This document shows, piece by piece, positions 30,741 to 41,596 of a stretch of DNA of 64,000 bases. Below the pieces are notes generated by a model. That model did no database searches, was not told the origin of the DNA, and saw nothing but the letters and a program-made list of their open reading frames with translations. The DNA comes from Naumovozyma dairenensis CBS 421. Taxonomy: Eukaryota > Ascomycota > Saccharomycetes > Saccharomycetales > Saccharomycetaceae. Made by a program: the position numbers and the translations under genes. Location of the stretch: contig NC_016483.1 of the NCBI RefSeq assembly GCF_000227115.2, positions 434,001 through 498,000 on the forward strand, read 5' to 3'. How positions within the stretch are numbered: the stretch's first letter is position 1; each line of letters opens with the position of its first letter.

Positions 30741-31376
30741 TTTACTTCAAGGGTTGTTGATGGTTTATTTTTCGGAAATTGGAACAAGGATTAAAAAAAT
30801 AATAATGCAATTGAGTGATAAAGATAAGCAAGGGCGTTAAAACGATTAAGAGGAACTGTAACAAACACTAATATCCATCTATTAAACCTAATCATTATAT
30901 TAGATTTTGAATAATATCGTGTCCATCGTTTCCCGGTAAATTTTTCAATTCCATGGATGAAGTACACAGTGCAGCACGCGATGAGTTGTGGCCAGCCGGT
31001 CGGTAATGTTTTTCATTTTCTCCTCGTCTCATTTTCTAGAAAAAAAAGCGACCAAATGTTTTGAAGAAAAATGAATAAAGACGTTGGGCAGTGCGGTGTA
31101 CTGCTGTTTAGTGTTAAATCTTTACACCTTATACTATAATAAAAGGCACAGTCAAAACTATGCTAAACACCCACCCATCTTCCCGGCCCTTCAATTCTTC
31201 TTGTCGTCGACGGCGGCTAATATGAAGGGCTTCACAGTAAAGAGAACATTTATAACCATTTTAGAGGTTGATATACTGTCATACGGTATAGCTGCCACCT
31301 TGACTGAACACTTTTATTAAATTTATATATATGCACAAGAAATTATCCAGTTCCATAGAGCAGCTGAGATTGTTCA
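30741..31376. promoter_or_regulatory. RPL5 upstream region with PAC and Rap1-like motifs
   Basis: A PAC element GCGATGAG lies at 30978-30985 (about 240 bp upstream of RPL5). A Rap1-like ACACCCACCCATC, differing at one position from the consensus, lies at 31167-31179 (about 430 bp upstream). ACGGCGGCTA at 31210-31219 resembles URS1 in reverse (9 of 10), which may be chance. No gene was seen. Site function is inferred. Confidence 0.4.
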
Positions 31377-32288
31377 CTACTCGCCCCCATAATCGTCATC
31401 GTCGGGGTCCTTTACCAATATTGAACCCTCTGGTATCACTGAAGCACCATCACTTACCGCTGATCCATCTCCATAATGTGCCCTAAAGAATGTATAATGC
31501 AATATAATATCATCAATATTTCGCATTGCTGGATCGCTAGCAAAATCAGGATCAATGAAAAAGAAAACAGGCATATCAATCTCTTCTCCCGCCGCTAATT
31601 TTTGTTCTTCAAAACAAAAACATTGTATCTTATTAAAATATTGAGCAGCCTCTCCAGGGCTTATACTATAAGTAGCCATCCCAATAATATCCTTATCACT
31701 ATTATTCTTAGCTTTATAAAAAGCCAACGCGGTCTCACCAGGTAATACATACACTTCTCTCTGTTGAGGAACAAATTTCCACGGTAATATTTGTGAAACT
31801 TCGCTAGTAAATGATACCCTAATTCTTTTTTCTGTATCTACAGGAATCAATTTATCATCTGTAAATTTACGACGATCTGTAATGGGGATACCACCAAACC
31901 CTGTTCTAGCACAAATGGCTCGATATAAGGGGACCGCTGCGTATGCTAATCCCAGAAACACTATCGCTACACTACTAAAATATAACGCGATGGAACGACC
32001 TTTTTTCCTCTGTTCTTCGACTCTTTTCATGTTTCTTAATTGTTGGATTTGACTTCGAGTAAGTTTATTGATATCAAATTGTAGTGGTATCCCTTCATTT
32101 TTCTGTTCTTGTTGTAAGCGTTGAGATAACGAATATAACCTTGTTATAGGGAGTGTAGATATGGGCGTTCGTTTCAAAACGGTTTGACGTAATATAGTGT
32201 CACCATTACAACGTTGCAATAGTAGTATCTTGGACGTTAATGAGTTTATTCTTCCGCTAACTCCTGCAATTCTTGAGAAATGAAGCAT
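31377..32288 (-). CDS. COX11: Mitochondrial copper chaperone Cox11
   Basis: Cox11 delivers copper to the CuB site of cytochrome c oxidase subunit 1. The 303-residue protein (300 in S. cerevisiae) has a basic mitochondrial targeting N-terminus and one inner-membrane segment (about residues 99-120, IALYFSSVAIVFLGLAYAA) followed by VPLYRAICARTGFGG. The intermembrane-space domain carries the copper-binding CFCFEEQ motif and the conserved VFFFIDPDF block. Position next to RPL5 matches YPL131W-YPL132W. Confidence 0.96.
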   Translation of the reverse strand: MLHFSRIAGVSGRINSLTSKILLLQRCNGDTILRQTVLKRTPISTLPITRLYSLSQRLQQEQKNEGIPLQFDINKLTRSQIQQLRNMKRVEEQRKKGRSIALYFSSVAIVFLGLAYAAVPLYRAICARTGFGGIPITDRRKFTDDKLIPVDTEKRIRVSFTSEVSQILPWKFVPQQREVYVLPGETALAFYKAKNNSDKDIIGMATYSISPGEAAQYFNKIQCFCFEEQKLAAGEEIDMPVFFFIDPDFASDPAMRNIDDIILHYTFFRAHYGDGSAVSDGASVIPEGSILVKDPDDDDYGGE

Positions 32289-32650
32289 TGTTCTTCCCCA
32301 GTGTCTAAGAAAAAAAGGTTGTATTTATTCTTTGAGTGACCGTGATACTTGATTGGCCTTGAAAAATCATATAATTATGGACACTTTATATGTCTATGAC
32401 AACTTCCCTCAGTTTGCAACCACCCCTTGGTATTTTGTTTTATAGTTCTTGTTTTATATTTTTGTTAAAGGTTTATCGCTTTAAGCGCTATCTATCTAAA
32501 CTTCACAGATTTCTCACATGAGTGTTTCCAATATTACATACGTACATGAACTAACGAAAAGAATAAGTTATGCCAAGAATATATTAACTTAAGGTAGTAG
32601 GTAGTTATTTGACTGCCAAGAACAATTTCTGCAAAGCATAAGTATAATTA
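32289..32650. other. Divergent intergenic region COX11-RDS2
   Basis: 360 bp shared promoter. An 11-base match to the S. cerevisiae ARS core (TTTTATATTTT, 32452-32462) is present, but such matches are common by chance. Nothing else was recognised. Confidence 0.5.
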
Positions 32651-34141
32651 ATGGGACAGTCTAGCAAGACGAACAATAACAGCAGCAACCCAACAAATAA
32701 AAAAAAGGAACGAACCATTAGATCATGTATTTTCTGTAGAAGATCACATGTTGTATGTGATGAAGGTAGACCATGTTCTCGATGCATCAAGAGAGACATT
32801 GCTCATCTTTGTAAACTTGATGAAGACGCTCCAACTGTTACGGGAACACTTCCCTCCTCTACTAAGAATCCATCATCATCATCATTGAATAATACCCCGA
32901 ACGATCCAAATATACAATCACCGGCAGCATCGTTTGTTAATAATAACAATAATACAAATACAAACATGCACGTGGATAACATATTAGCAGGGTTGGAAAC
33001 TGGGATACCAAGTTTATTCCTACAACAACAACCAAATTTCATCTCAGAAAATGTCGGATCAGAATTTAGTTCACTCAATGAATTTTTAACAATGTTAGAA
33101 AATCCATTATTAGTTAATCCTGCTGCACTTCCTCCTGATTTAAATACAAATACAAATACGAGTACAAACGGGATCTCGGTTCCTCATACAAAGGTAGACC
33201 CTAATACGAATTATCCTGCCATTCAGCCGAAACAACCTACTATTGATAATGCTACAACGAAAAACAATAGCATGCTGAGTTCTACTAGCATCGTTCCAAA
33301 TATAAGCACTACCACTACTACTGACACAAACGTAAATCTGCCGTATAATACCAATAATGATATGAATGTAAGCAATAACAACATCACGTCAAGAAATGAA
33401 CAAGTAGTGCAGGAACAAGAAACAGAAAACGGTAACAATATAAGCAGTAGAAGAGGAAGTTCACGTTCGACCTCATATGAGCAAGCTCCTACACCAAGAG
33501 AACAATTCTTCTTAACAGCAGCAGACCCCAGTACGGAAATCACCCCTGAGGATAGATTAAAATTGGTAATCAATGCTAAGTTAGAAGCTGGTTTATTAAA
33601 GCCGTACGATTATGCCAAGGGCTATGGTCGATTACAACGATACATGGATGATCATATGGATATTATATCTAAACAGCGCATTTTAAAACCTTTATCTAGT
33701 ATTCGACCTGCTTTTAGAAGTATTGCTAGATCTTTGAAAGATTTAGATTTGATGCTTGTGGAGGAGAATTTCGAAAGATTGTTATTGTCTTATGATAGAG
33801 TTTTCACTTCGATGAGTATGCCTGCTTGTCTTTGGCGACGTACGGGAGAAATTTATAGAGCTAATAAAGAATTTGCCATGCTGGTAGATTGTACTGTGGA
33901 TGAATTGAGAGATGGGAAATTGGCTGTTTATGAATTGATGACAGAGGAGAGTGCTGTTAATTTTTGGGAGAAATATGGATCTATTGCATTTGATAAGGGC
34001 CAAAAGGCTGTCTTGACGAGTTGTCATTTGAAGACTAGGAATGGTGATAAAGAATGTAACTGTTGTTTCAGTTTTACAATTAGAAGAGATCGGTATAATA
34101 TTCCTATATGTATAGTTGGTAATTTTATACCCATCACCTAA
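32651..34141 (+). CDS. RDS2: Zn2Cys6 transcription factor Rds2
   Basis: Zinc-cluster regulator of the Rds2/Ert1 group, which control gluconeogenesis and non-fermentative growth. The binuclear cluster is near the N-terminus with Cys26, Cys29, Cys36, Cys42, Cys45 and Cys54 (CIFCRRSHVVC-EGRPCSRC), preceded by a basic stretch. A long Asn/Thr-rich linker follows. The C-terminal region (about residues 280-496) has the PAS-like domain of this family, with ACLWRRTGEIYRANKEFAMLV. Total 496 residues against 446 in S. cerevisiae, the excess being in the linker. Position after COX11 matches YPL133C. The closest alternative is the paralogue Ert1, but synteny favours RDS2. Confidence 0.88.
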   Translation: MGQSSKTNNNSSNPTNKKKERTIRSCIFCRRSHVVCDEGRPCSRCIKRDIAHLCKLDEDAPTVTGTLPSSTKNPSSSSLNNTPNDPNIQSPAASFVNNNNNTNTNMHVDNILAGLETGIPSLFLQQQPNFISENVGSEFSSLNEFLTMLENPLLVNPAALPPDLNTNTNTSTNGISVPHTKVDPNTNYPAIQPKQPTIDNATTKNNSMLSSTSIVPNISTTTTTDTNVNLPYNTNNDMNVSNNNITSRNEQVVQEQETENGNNISSRRGSSRSTSYEQAPTPREQFFLTAADPSTEITPEDRLKLVINAKLEAGLLKPYDYAKGYGRLQRYMDDHMDIISKQRILKPLSSIRPAFRSIARSLKDLDLMLVEENFERLLLSYDRVFTSMSMPACLWRRTGEIYRANKEFAMLVDCTVDELRDGKLAVYELMTEESAVNFWEKYGSIAFDKGQKAVLTSCHLKTRNGDKECNCCFSFTIRRDRYNIPICIVGNFIPIT

Positions 34142-35906
34142 TGTAGCGTTTTTATACTAATGAATAAGCATTGCCTTCATAAAGACACAAGAAAGAATAG
34201 AAAGATTGATTCCATATATATATATATATATATAGAAGAAAGATATATTAGTCCTACCAGCCCTTGCATAACTTGTTATAATTAAAAGCAAAATACACAA
34301 AAGGGCACTAAGATGAACTATGTCTAATTTTTTCTCTCCGATGGACTTGACGCTTGGGAACTAAATTGTAAATTAATTCAAGCAACACGGTTTTAGAGTC
34401 CTGGATTATTAATCCGCACGATTAATTAATCAATAAAATGATTGGTTTCTTTAAAAGGAAACTAAATAAAAAACCAGAACAGCAAAGACAAAAAGAGAAG
34501 AGATGACAAAATTGATTAATTTGTGAAAATCACCTTTCGCTTTATATACTTATCGTTTTTCAGAGTGTTCTTGAAAAGACGAGTGAGAAAAATATTAAGC
34601 AGAAAGGAGGGTAACGAAAGATTGAATGAATAAAAAGAATGAAGGTCTACGTAAAGGTAGGTAAAGGAGGACAGCGAGGAATAGAGACAAAGGAGGCTAG
34701 CATCACAGGATAAGAAATGCATTGAATATTATCCTTAGAACCGTATTAGAGTAATGGAGCCATGTACGTAGCTGCTAGTTTCTCAAGGTCTCCTTTAACT
34801 GGTATTTTTTTATTCTCTGTTCCCTGAAGCACCAGAATTAGGCTATAGCGAGTTAGTTCATTCACAAGACTGCATTTATTGAATTATGTCCTACGTACGG
34901 ATATGCATCAGTCTATAGACGCCCGTCCTTGCGGGAGATCCAATAAAAAAGGGTATGTGCCTCTGCATAATACCATTATGCATAAAAAGGTACATCGGCT
35001 GTCCGTTCCCACATCTATGAATGTGATACCACTCAGCAACAGAAAACTTGATTCAGGAAGTGATTCTATAGAATGCTAGTACGACAGGGTATAGCAAAAC
35101 ATTGAATGGTACAACCTAAACCTACGAACCAGAACAACCTACATAAGGACATTAGATACTCTGTTCTGATTTTCAAAAAACTTAGAGTACCCATTCATTG
35201 TCATTGCCTTAGACAGCTTACCCGAAAGCGCTAGCGACTCGCTACTCATTATTTGCTAATGCCACGAACTAAAATACCTGTTCTATCTCGTAACATCGCC
35301 ATCTCTATGATTCAAATACAGAAAAAAAAGCAAGGTCGATTTAGGATATTTTGAAATTGGGGGAAAGTCATACGGAAGTCCTTCCCTTAAATTGTAAACT
35401 TATATACAATTATCCATGCCCTCAACTTCAGAATGTAGCAGATTTTACTAGTGTATACTTCGATGAAAAAAGCAATAGTAGGAAAAAGACCAGTTTTAAT
35501 TAATACGTGATTGTTTAGAACTTTTCTAGTACGTAATTATTTGTTATCTGAAAGATCGTTTATAATTTGGATAAGGCCCGCGATAACTTACATTACTCTC
35601 TGTACACTCATTGAAGGCTTGCTTATGGTGATATTTTTTTTCATTAATAGCAGAATAAACTACTGCAACAGGAACTAGTTGAATGAACAATAATCTGATT
35701 TGGCTAAATATGATCTTAGGTATAACATACAGACAGAAGCTTTCGGCTCTTTACATTAGTTTTGATACGTTTTTGTTTTTTCATGTTCTTTGAAAAATAT
35801 TTATTTAAGAATATATAAGTAATGAAATTCATAGGGAAGGTAACGTTTGTATGAATATATATATGTGTACTTTGTGTGCATTTGCAAAAATTTTGATTTT
35901 TTAAAT
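34142..35906. other. Long intergenic region RDS2-ISU (1.77 kb)
   Basis: Unusually long for this window. I see a TA repeat near 34217-34234, poly-purine stretches near 34620-34690, and a moderately GC-richer stretch near 34880-35300, but no ORF of conserved appearance, no tRNA and no LTR. In S. cerevisiae ODC1 (YPL134C) occupies this interval, so the space may be the decayed site of a lost gene. That is inference. Confidence 0.5.
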
Positions 35907-36464
35907 TTAATTCAACACAGTATTTTGTTTCCTTTTAGATTTATAATCTTGAATGGCCGCTTTAATAGCATCTTCAGCCAACATAGAACAATGCAACTTA
36001 ACAGGAGGCAACGACAACTCTTTTGCAATTTGTGTATTTTTAATTCTTTCAGCATCATTAATAGACATCCCATTAACCATTTCAGTCATATATGAAGATG
36101 ATGCGATAGCGGATCCACAACCGAAAGTTTTAAATTTAACATTTTCAATTATACCAGTTTTATCATTTACTTGAATTTGTAATCTCATTACGTCACCACA
36201 TGCGGGGGCACCAACTAGACCTGTCCCTACGTTTGAAGCTTTCTTATCTAGGGAACCTACGTTTCTTGGGTGTGTATAATGATCGATCACTTTTGGATGA
36301 TAGAATCTTTTCCCTGGAGACCACTGATGAGCAGTTTTGTTTTTTATTGATTGTGTTAGGAGAGTTCTTGATAGTATTGATGAGGGCGAGTATCTAAACA
36401 GAGGTTTTGTTAGTGTTATAGATGCAGTTCTGACGAAAGCAGATGATCTTAATAGAGGTAGCAT
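35907..36464 (-). CDS. ISU1: Mitochondrial iron-sulfur scaffold (Isu)
   Basis: IscU-type scaffold on which Nfs1, Yfh1 and Yah1 assemble [2Fe-2S] clusters before transfer by Ssq1-Jac1. After a mitochondrial presequence of about 50 residues, the conserved core starts YHPKVIDHYTHPRNVG. The three cluster ligands are Cys89 (GAPACGD), Cys116 (FGCGSAIA) and Cys159 (KLHCSMLAED), with Asp91. The Ssq1-binding LPPVK motif is at 152-156. The 185 residues compare with 165 in S. cerevisiae Isu1. Because ISU1 (YPL135W) and ISU2 (YOR226C) are ohnologues in equivalent positions, the name could be either. Two Aft1-type sites lie upstream. Confidence 0.94.
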   Translation of the reverse strand: MLPLLRSSAFVRTASITLTKPLFRYSPSSILSRTLLTQSIKNKTAHQWSPGKRFYHPKVIDHYTHPRNVGSLDKKASNVGTGLVGAPACGDVMRLQIQVNDKTGIIENVKFKTFGCGSAIASSSYMTEMVNGMSINDAERIKNTQIAKELSLPPVKLHCSMLAEDAIKAAIQDYKSKRKQNTVLN

Positions 36465-36774
36465 TGTTATTAGCTCTAACGTAAGCGTCGATCTATAGTG
36501 CTAGTAACGAATATTGATGATTGCTATGCTCCTGGGGTAAGAATCAACTGTTTGCCAAGAAACCCTTTCTATTTATATACATATATATAGATACAGATGT
36601 ATCTGGGCCTTGTGTGTATGACAAATGCAGGGTGTCATTTTTTGCTTAAAGATCGATGTCATCGGCCAAGGTTAAGGGCCGTCCGGAAATAACGTTCGTG
36701 AGCAACGGAAATGAGGGGCGGAGAACAGAGCAGATGGACGGAGATGAGGGACAGGGATGGAGTTAACAGCATAA

Positions 36775-36784
36775 GGGTGCACCC
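36775..36784. promoter_or_regulatory. Palindromic Aft1-type iron-response element
   Basis: GGGTGCACCC contains the core TGCACCC of the Aft1/Aft2 site (consensus YRCACCCR) on both strands. It lies about 310 bp upstream of the ISU start. ISU1 is an Aft1 target in S. cerevisiae, so this is a plausible iron-response element. Confidence 0.6.
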
Positions 36785-36875
36785 AGACATATGTTAAATA
36801 TTGCGCCGTGCCCAGTAGGGCAAGCATTATAATAACAGAGGGCAACGGGAGCTAAACCTGTATCGTGGCATACGA

Positions 36876-36883
36876 TACACCCA
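36876..36883 (+). promoter_or_regulatory. Second Aft1-type site
   Basis: TACACCCA is an exact match to the Aft consensus YRCACCCR, about 90 bp from the palindromic site in the same promoter. Confidence 0.5.
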
Positions 36884-37432
36884 ATTCAGCCCTAACGTAA
36901 TCTTTCTCACAACAGCTGCTCAAATCTAGTGCAGAGAAGCATACTGGGATAATGATAAGCGAAGATTACGGATATCGCACTGCTATCCCCTGGTATACAT
37001 ATTTCAATAACAGTAATAAACAACCATTAATAAGCTTCTAGCGATATTAAATAGTATACATGCATATACGTAAAACTTAAAATAACATAAGTAGATTATC
37101 TATTGTATGTAAGGATCTTTTTACTTCAAAAGCGTTAACTCAGTTAAATAGTACTTACGTAATTTTTTTCAGCGCGAAGAAAAAAAATAGAACTGAAAAG
37201 TAAAGGTATAACGTTAAAAGCTCATTGTCAATCTGGAAACTGAAATAAACAAACAATAATATAGGAAGACTGCCTGTCCTTACATCGTCACGAAGTCCAT
37301 CTTCAAAACTACATTGCTTCACTCAACATCAATTCTTTACAATAAAGATAGTCGGTAGTTGTTCTTACAGAATAACATAGATCATCATCTGCGTAAAGTT
37401 TAACCACAAATTTATCACATATATAATATTAG

Positions 37433-40400
37433 ATGTCTTCAAATCTAATAGATGCCACCAATATAAGACAGATTCATAATCCATCAGATTTTGATGTCCC
37501 CTTAGAATGGTTATATAAGGGCAAAAGTAAGAGAAAATCAAAGTCTTCAAGTAGATTGAAATCTTCATCCTCCTCAAATAAATTGAAAAAATTGAAAAAC
37601 TCTTCTTCAAATGATCCTTTTGCTTCCTCTACTACTGACAATCAGAAACAAAGATCTACATCCATATCAAACGCTGCTTTGTCTTCAAATCATATACCGA
37701 TCTTGCAAAAACCTGGTCTTGTTGATAGTAATGAAAATGCAATCGATGATGATGATGACGATGAGGATGATAACAACGTCCAAAAAGACGATTTGAATAA
37801 CCTGCATGCTCTAACACCCACTACCACCGCTACTACTATGGAACCTACAATGGTTAATTCTACCTCAAAGAAACTTGTTGATGAAGAAAAGAGCAATCTA
37901 CCGTCACGCTCATCCAAAAGAAATAGATCTATCTCGATATCAAATGCGATCGCATCGTCAAATAATTCGAAGTCTAAGAATACACCTTCTACAATTTCGT
38001 CAACGTCAGATCCACCACCAACAATAGCATCTGCTATCCCGACATTTAATTCCATAAAGAGGAATAACTCAACTAATTCAAATAATGGTTCAACAAAAAA
38101 ATCATTATTTGGTTCAATATTTGGAAGAGGATCTTCTACTTCTAATTCAAAAACAAAACCACAATTGGCAACTCCTTCTGCTTCTGCTCCAACTCCAACT
38201 CCGAAACTAAACACAGCATTACCATCGAATTCAAAGACTTTAAAAAAAATATCAAAATTGAATTCAATGCCTCAATCAGATCATCCAAAGGAAACTACAC
38301 CAATATCTGCAATATACACTTCATCATCTGAGTCCACTGATTCAACTCCATCGAACGATTCTGCAATTGTAAGTACAGGCACTCCAGCTACTTCCATGAA
38401 CACTTTATCCTCTATTCCATCTATTCCATCTATGACTATTAAAGATTTATCGAATGTCACGTTGAAAAGAGTATCATTTGCTGTAGATAAATTTGATAAT
38501 GATCCAGCTCAACAATTACCTTCAAGAACTCCAAAGACAGGGAAAGTCCTAGTACCTGATGATATGATAAGTGATTTACCTTCAATATCAATCGGTATTT
38601 CTAATACTATCATTGATGATGGAAAATTCATGAACCAACGGAAAATTACTAAAAATTCAAAAGAATATAAAATTGCCATGGAAAATCATAGATTCGCATT
38701 AAAGGAAGCTGCAAAACATCAACAAGAAGCTCATTTCGCAGCAAAAAGAATTGCAAATGAAGTTTCCAATTTTAAATCAAATGGTACCAGCAATAGTAAT
38801 AACAATCCAGTTAATGAATTACGATCACATTTAAATGATAAAATTAATAAAATTGATAATCCAATTCATATCCATGAACATCATTTCGAAGAAAAAATCA
38901 ACAATAATGAAGAAACTCAAGAGATTACCCTAGATATCATTTATACAAGATGTTGTCATTTGAGAGAGATTTTACCAATACCATCGACTTTAAGACAAGT
39001 TGTCGGTAAGACTTCACCTTTACAAATCTTAAAGTTTTTAAATCCAAAGCCAACTTTAATTGATGTCTTATCATTCGCAGATTTCATATCTATTGTACCA
39101 ATTAATACCATCATTTTTGATAATGTAACTTTAACTTCGAATATGTTAAAGATTATTATTACCTCTTTGGTTAAATCACAGAATTTAGAGAAATTGGGAT
39201 TAAGAAATGTAATCATCGACAATGAAAATTGGAAACTGTTGTGTAAATTTCTTTTGAACAATAAATCTTTGACCAAATTAGATATATCACAAACTAAAAT
39301 AAGATCAGAGATATCCTCATCATCATCATCTCCTTCCCAAACATTGGCTTCATCGTCAAACATGATTCCAGTGGATGAAATTTATAGGCATAATAAAGAT
39401 TGGAGTTTATTTGTTGACGTATTAAGAAATCGTGATGGGAAACCGCTAGAAGAATTATTACTTAACGGTATCAAATTTAATAAAATACCATTGACTATCT
39501 TACAAAATCTATTAAATGGGTTAACAAACCAAAAAAACTCACCACCGAAAGGTATAAGATTAGGTTTAGCTACATCAGATCTCTCATTGGATTGTGTTAA
39601 AATTTTATTAAGCTGGTGGTCTAAGAATACCGTTCAAGGTATTGATTTATCCTTCAATGATTTATCAGAATATGTGAAACCAATGATAAGTAAATTGGCC
39701 TCGTTATCATTTGAATCATTAGAATATTTTACCTTAAATAATACAAGCATTTCAACTGGTTATGATATGGCATTATTCTTGAAATATCTTTCAAGATTAC
39801 CGAATTTGAAATTCTTAGATTTAAGTAATTTACCGCAAATCTTCCCAGATGTTTTACCATACATGCATAAATACTTACCGAAATTCAAACATTTGAAGAG
39901 AATCCATTTAGATAATAATAATTTGTCATTCAAAGAATTAACTGTGGTGTGTAATATACTTCTAAAATGTCAATCATTAGCTCATGTTTCAATGTTATCA
40001 CAAGGAACTTCCTCGATAACAAATGTAGCAATAAAATCTGCTGGATCAGATCAAATTGGAATACAAGAGACATCCTCATCATCGACACCAAGTCAATTTG
40101 CGAAGAATACATTTTGTGCAACCTTATATGCATTCGCTAAAGACTCATCAAATCTAGTAGGATTAGATATCGACTATGATCAAATTCCAGATGAAATTCA
40201 ACAAAGAATTGCATTATGTTTAATGAGAAATATGAATAGGGCAATGGATTCCACTTTCCAATTAGATGAATTAACTTCACAAGATGATTTATTGTTTGAC
40301 GGTACTTTAATTACTGAAAATGCTGAAGATGTCTTAGCTAAATTGAATAAATTAAATGCACAGAATCAAACTGGTACTAACGTCAATGGTACTAATGGTA

Positions 40401-41596
40401 CTGGACAATCTTCAAAGGATGATGTTACGAAAAGATATCTTTTGAAAAAATATGTGGAAAAGATTCATAAAGTCCATTATAACGTTCAAGAAAAAATTGA
40501 TAGTATGTTCGAAAAGAGAAATTCTGGCGAATTAACGTTGGTAGAAAAGGAAAATTTATTAAGGTTAATCTTATTGGATAAAAATCTTTCCAACATTATT
40601 GAAATATTATCTGATTTGACAAGAGGTTCTGATTTCTTAGGCATGAGTACTAATAATTCAAAGGGATCTATTTCATCAATCAAATCAAATGATCATGCTG
40701 ATGATACTATCAACAATCACACAATGACTAATGATACTGTTGCATATGCTGATGGCGATATCGATTCACAAAGGAAACCAATATTAAGACATGTGGAATG
40801 TAATAACCCAGAAGAAATTCAGACTCCGGAAACTGAAACAATGGCGAGACCTCATCTAATGGCCACGGATTCAGGTAGAACCATTGACGTTCTCACAGGT
40901 AAACCTGTTTTATTTAGACGTTCGTCTACAACGTCTGTTGTCGGTAAAAGGCAAGAAATGGAAGAAGGTGAATTGCATAAATGGGGGTTCTTTGTTCAGC
41001 AACAAAGAGCAATATATCCTGATAATGATACGTCGATAAAGAAAGATACGATTGTGCCTGCAATAGCACCACCAGTGAAACCAACGCTTCCAGTTATTAC
41101 TACAGCGACTGCAAACGTGGAAATAACGCCCGTTACAAAGACACTTACCACTCCTACCACACCTACGACGACGACAAGGATATTACCAAAGATCCCATCT
41201 GGTGCAGAATTAAGAAATGCGATCATAAAAGCAAAGGGTATCGATTCCATTGATGACTTGATTCAAAACGTAACTGAAAATGAAGTTGAACTATTAGACA
41301 TTTATGGGAAATCTGTTCAATCGAAATTACATCTTGATACCGCTTCATCTGCTGTTGGTAATGAGGATAAGAAGAAGGCTATTGTGGATTCTCCTACTAT
41401 CACTACGCCTACTAAGAAATCAGTAATTGTTGCCAAATTGAAACCAGTAATGCCAATAATGAAGAAACTTGATAATGATGATGATAGCGGTAATGATGGT
41501 TGTAATGGGAATGGTAAAAATTGTGAAAAAACAGTCACTGAAGCATATGATAAATTATTAAATGATTTATCTGTAAATCGTCCTAGTAAAACATGA
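37433..41596 (+). CDS. GIP3: Gip3/Her1 family LRR protein with PP1-docking motif
   Basis: Large (1387-residue) member of the Gip3/Her1 ohnologue pair (YPL137C/YOR227W). Gip3 binds the PP1 catalytic subunit Glc7; Her1 is reported to affect ER structure. An RVSF PP1-docking motif is at residues 346-349. The N-terminal third is Ser/Asn/Thr-rich low complexity. A helical segment (about 400-440) leads into a region of degenerate leucine-rich repeats (about 500-960), with units such as LEKLGLRNVIIDNENW, LKFLDLSNLPQ and LKRIHLDNNNLSF. The C-terminus is again low complexity. In both S. cerevisiae tracks the gene is divergent from ISU, so position cannot decide between GIP3 and HER1. Confidence 0.8.
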   Translation: MSSNLIDATNIRQIHNPSDFDVPLEWLYKGKSKRKSKSSSRLKSSSSSNKLKKLKNSSSNDPFASSTTDNQKQRSTSISNAALSSNHIPILQKPGLVDSNENAIDDDDDDEDDNNVQKDDLNNLHALTPTTTATTMEPTMVNSTSKKLVDEEKSNLPSRSSKRNRSISISNAIASSNNSKSKNTPSTISSTSDPPPTIASAIPTFNSIKRNNSTNSNNGSTKKSLFGSIFGRGSSTSNSKTKPQLATPSASAPTPTPKLNTALPSNSKTLKKISKLNSMPQSDHPKETTPISAIYTSSSESTDSTPSNDSAIVSTGTPATSMNTLSSIPSIPSMTIKDLSNVTLKRVSFAVDKFDNDPAQQLPSRTPKTGKVLVPDDMISDLPSISIGISNTIIDDGKFMNQRKITKNSKEYKIAMENHRFALKEAAKHQQEAHFAAKRIANEVSNFKSNGTSNSNNNPVNELRSHLNDKINKIDNPIHIHEHHFEEKINNNEETQEITLDIIYTRCCHLREILPIPSTLRQVVGKTSPLQILKFLNPKPTLIDVLSFADFISIVPINTIIFDNVTLTSNMLKIIITSLVKSQNLEKLGLRNVIIDNENWKLLCKFLLNNKSLTKLDISQTKIRSEISSSSSSPSQTLASSSNMIPVDEIYRHNKDWSLFVDVLRNRDGKPLEELLLNGIKFNKIPLTILQNLLNGLTNQKNSPPKGIRLGLATSDLSLDCVKILLSWWSKNTVQGIDLSFNDLSEYVKPMISKLASLSFESLEYFTLNNTSISTGYDMALFLKYLSRLPNLKFLDLSNLPQIFPDVLPYMHKYLPKFKHLKRIHLDNNNLSFKELTVVCNILLKCQSLAHVSMLSQGTSSITNVAIKSAGSDQIGIQETSSSSTPSQFAKNTFCATLYAFAKDSSNLVGLDIDYDQIPDEIQQRIALCLMRNMNRAMDSTFQLDELTSQDDLLFDGTLITENAEDVLAKLNKLNAQNQTGTNVNGTNGTGQSSKDDVTKRYLLKKYVEKIHKVHYNVQEKIDSMFEKRNSGELTLVEKENLLRLILLDKNLSNIIEILSDLTRGSDFLGMSTNNSKGSISSIKSNDHADDTINNHTMTNDTVAYADGDIDSQRKPILRHVECNNPEEIQTPETETMARPHLMATDSGRTIDVLTGKPVLFRRSSTTSVVGKRQEMEEGELHKWGFFVQQQRAIYPDNDTSIKKDTIVPAIAPPVKPTLPVITTATANVEITPVTKTLTTPTTPTTTTRILPKIPSGAELRNAIIKAKGIDSIDDLIQNVTENEVELLDIYGKSVQSKLHLDTASSAVGNEDKKKAIVDSPTITTPTKKSVIVAKLKPVMPIMKKLDNDDDSGNDGCNGNGKNCEKTVTEAYDKLLNDLSVNRPSKT

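Larger units (their letters stand above)
36465..37432. other. Divergent intergenic region ISU-GIP3/HER1
   Basis: 968 bp shared promoter, with a GC-richer, G-rich segment at about 36640-36900. The Aft1-type elements are listed separately. No gene was seen. Confidence 0.6.

Noticed and set aside
30760..30785. Centromere CDEIII-like TTTCCGAAA near the RPL5 start
   Set aside because: Only the core matches; spacing to the rest of the consensus is wrong and no CDEI/CDEII pair is adjacent.
32452..32462. ARS consensus 11-mer in the COX11-RDS2 promoter (and another at 53725-53735)
   Set aside because: Single ACS matches are frequent by chance in AT-rich DNA, and the consensus may differ in this species; not enough to call an origin.
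37690..38214. 174-codon open frame antisense to GIP3/HER1
   Set aside because: It is the reverse of Ser/Asn-rich codon repeats; Val/Phe-rich composition without known domains.
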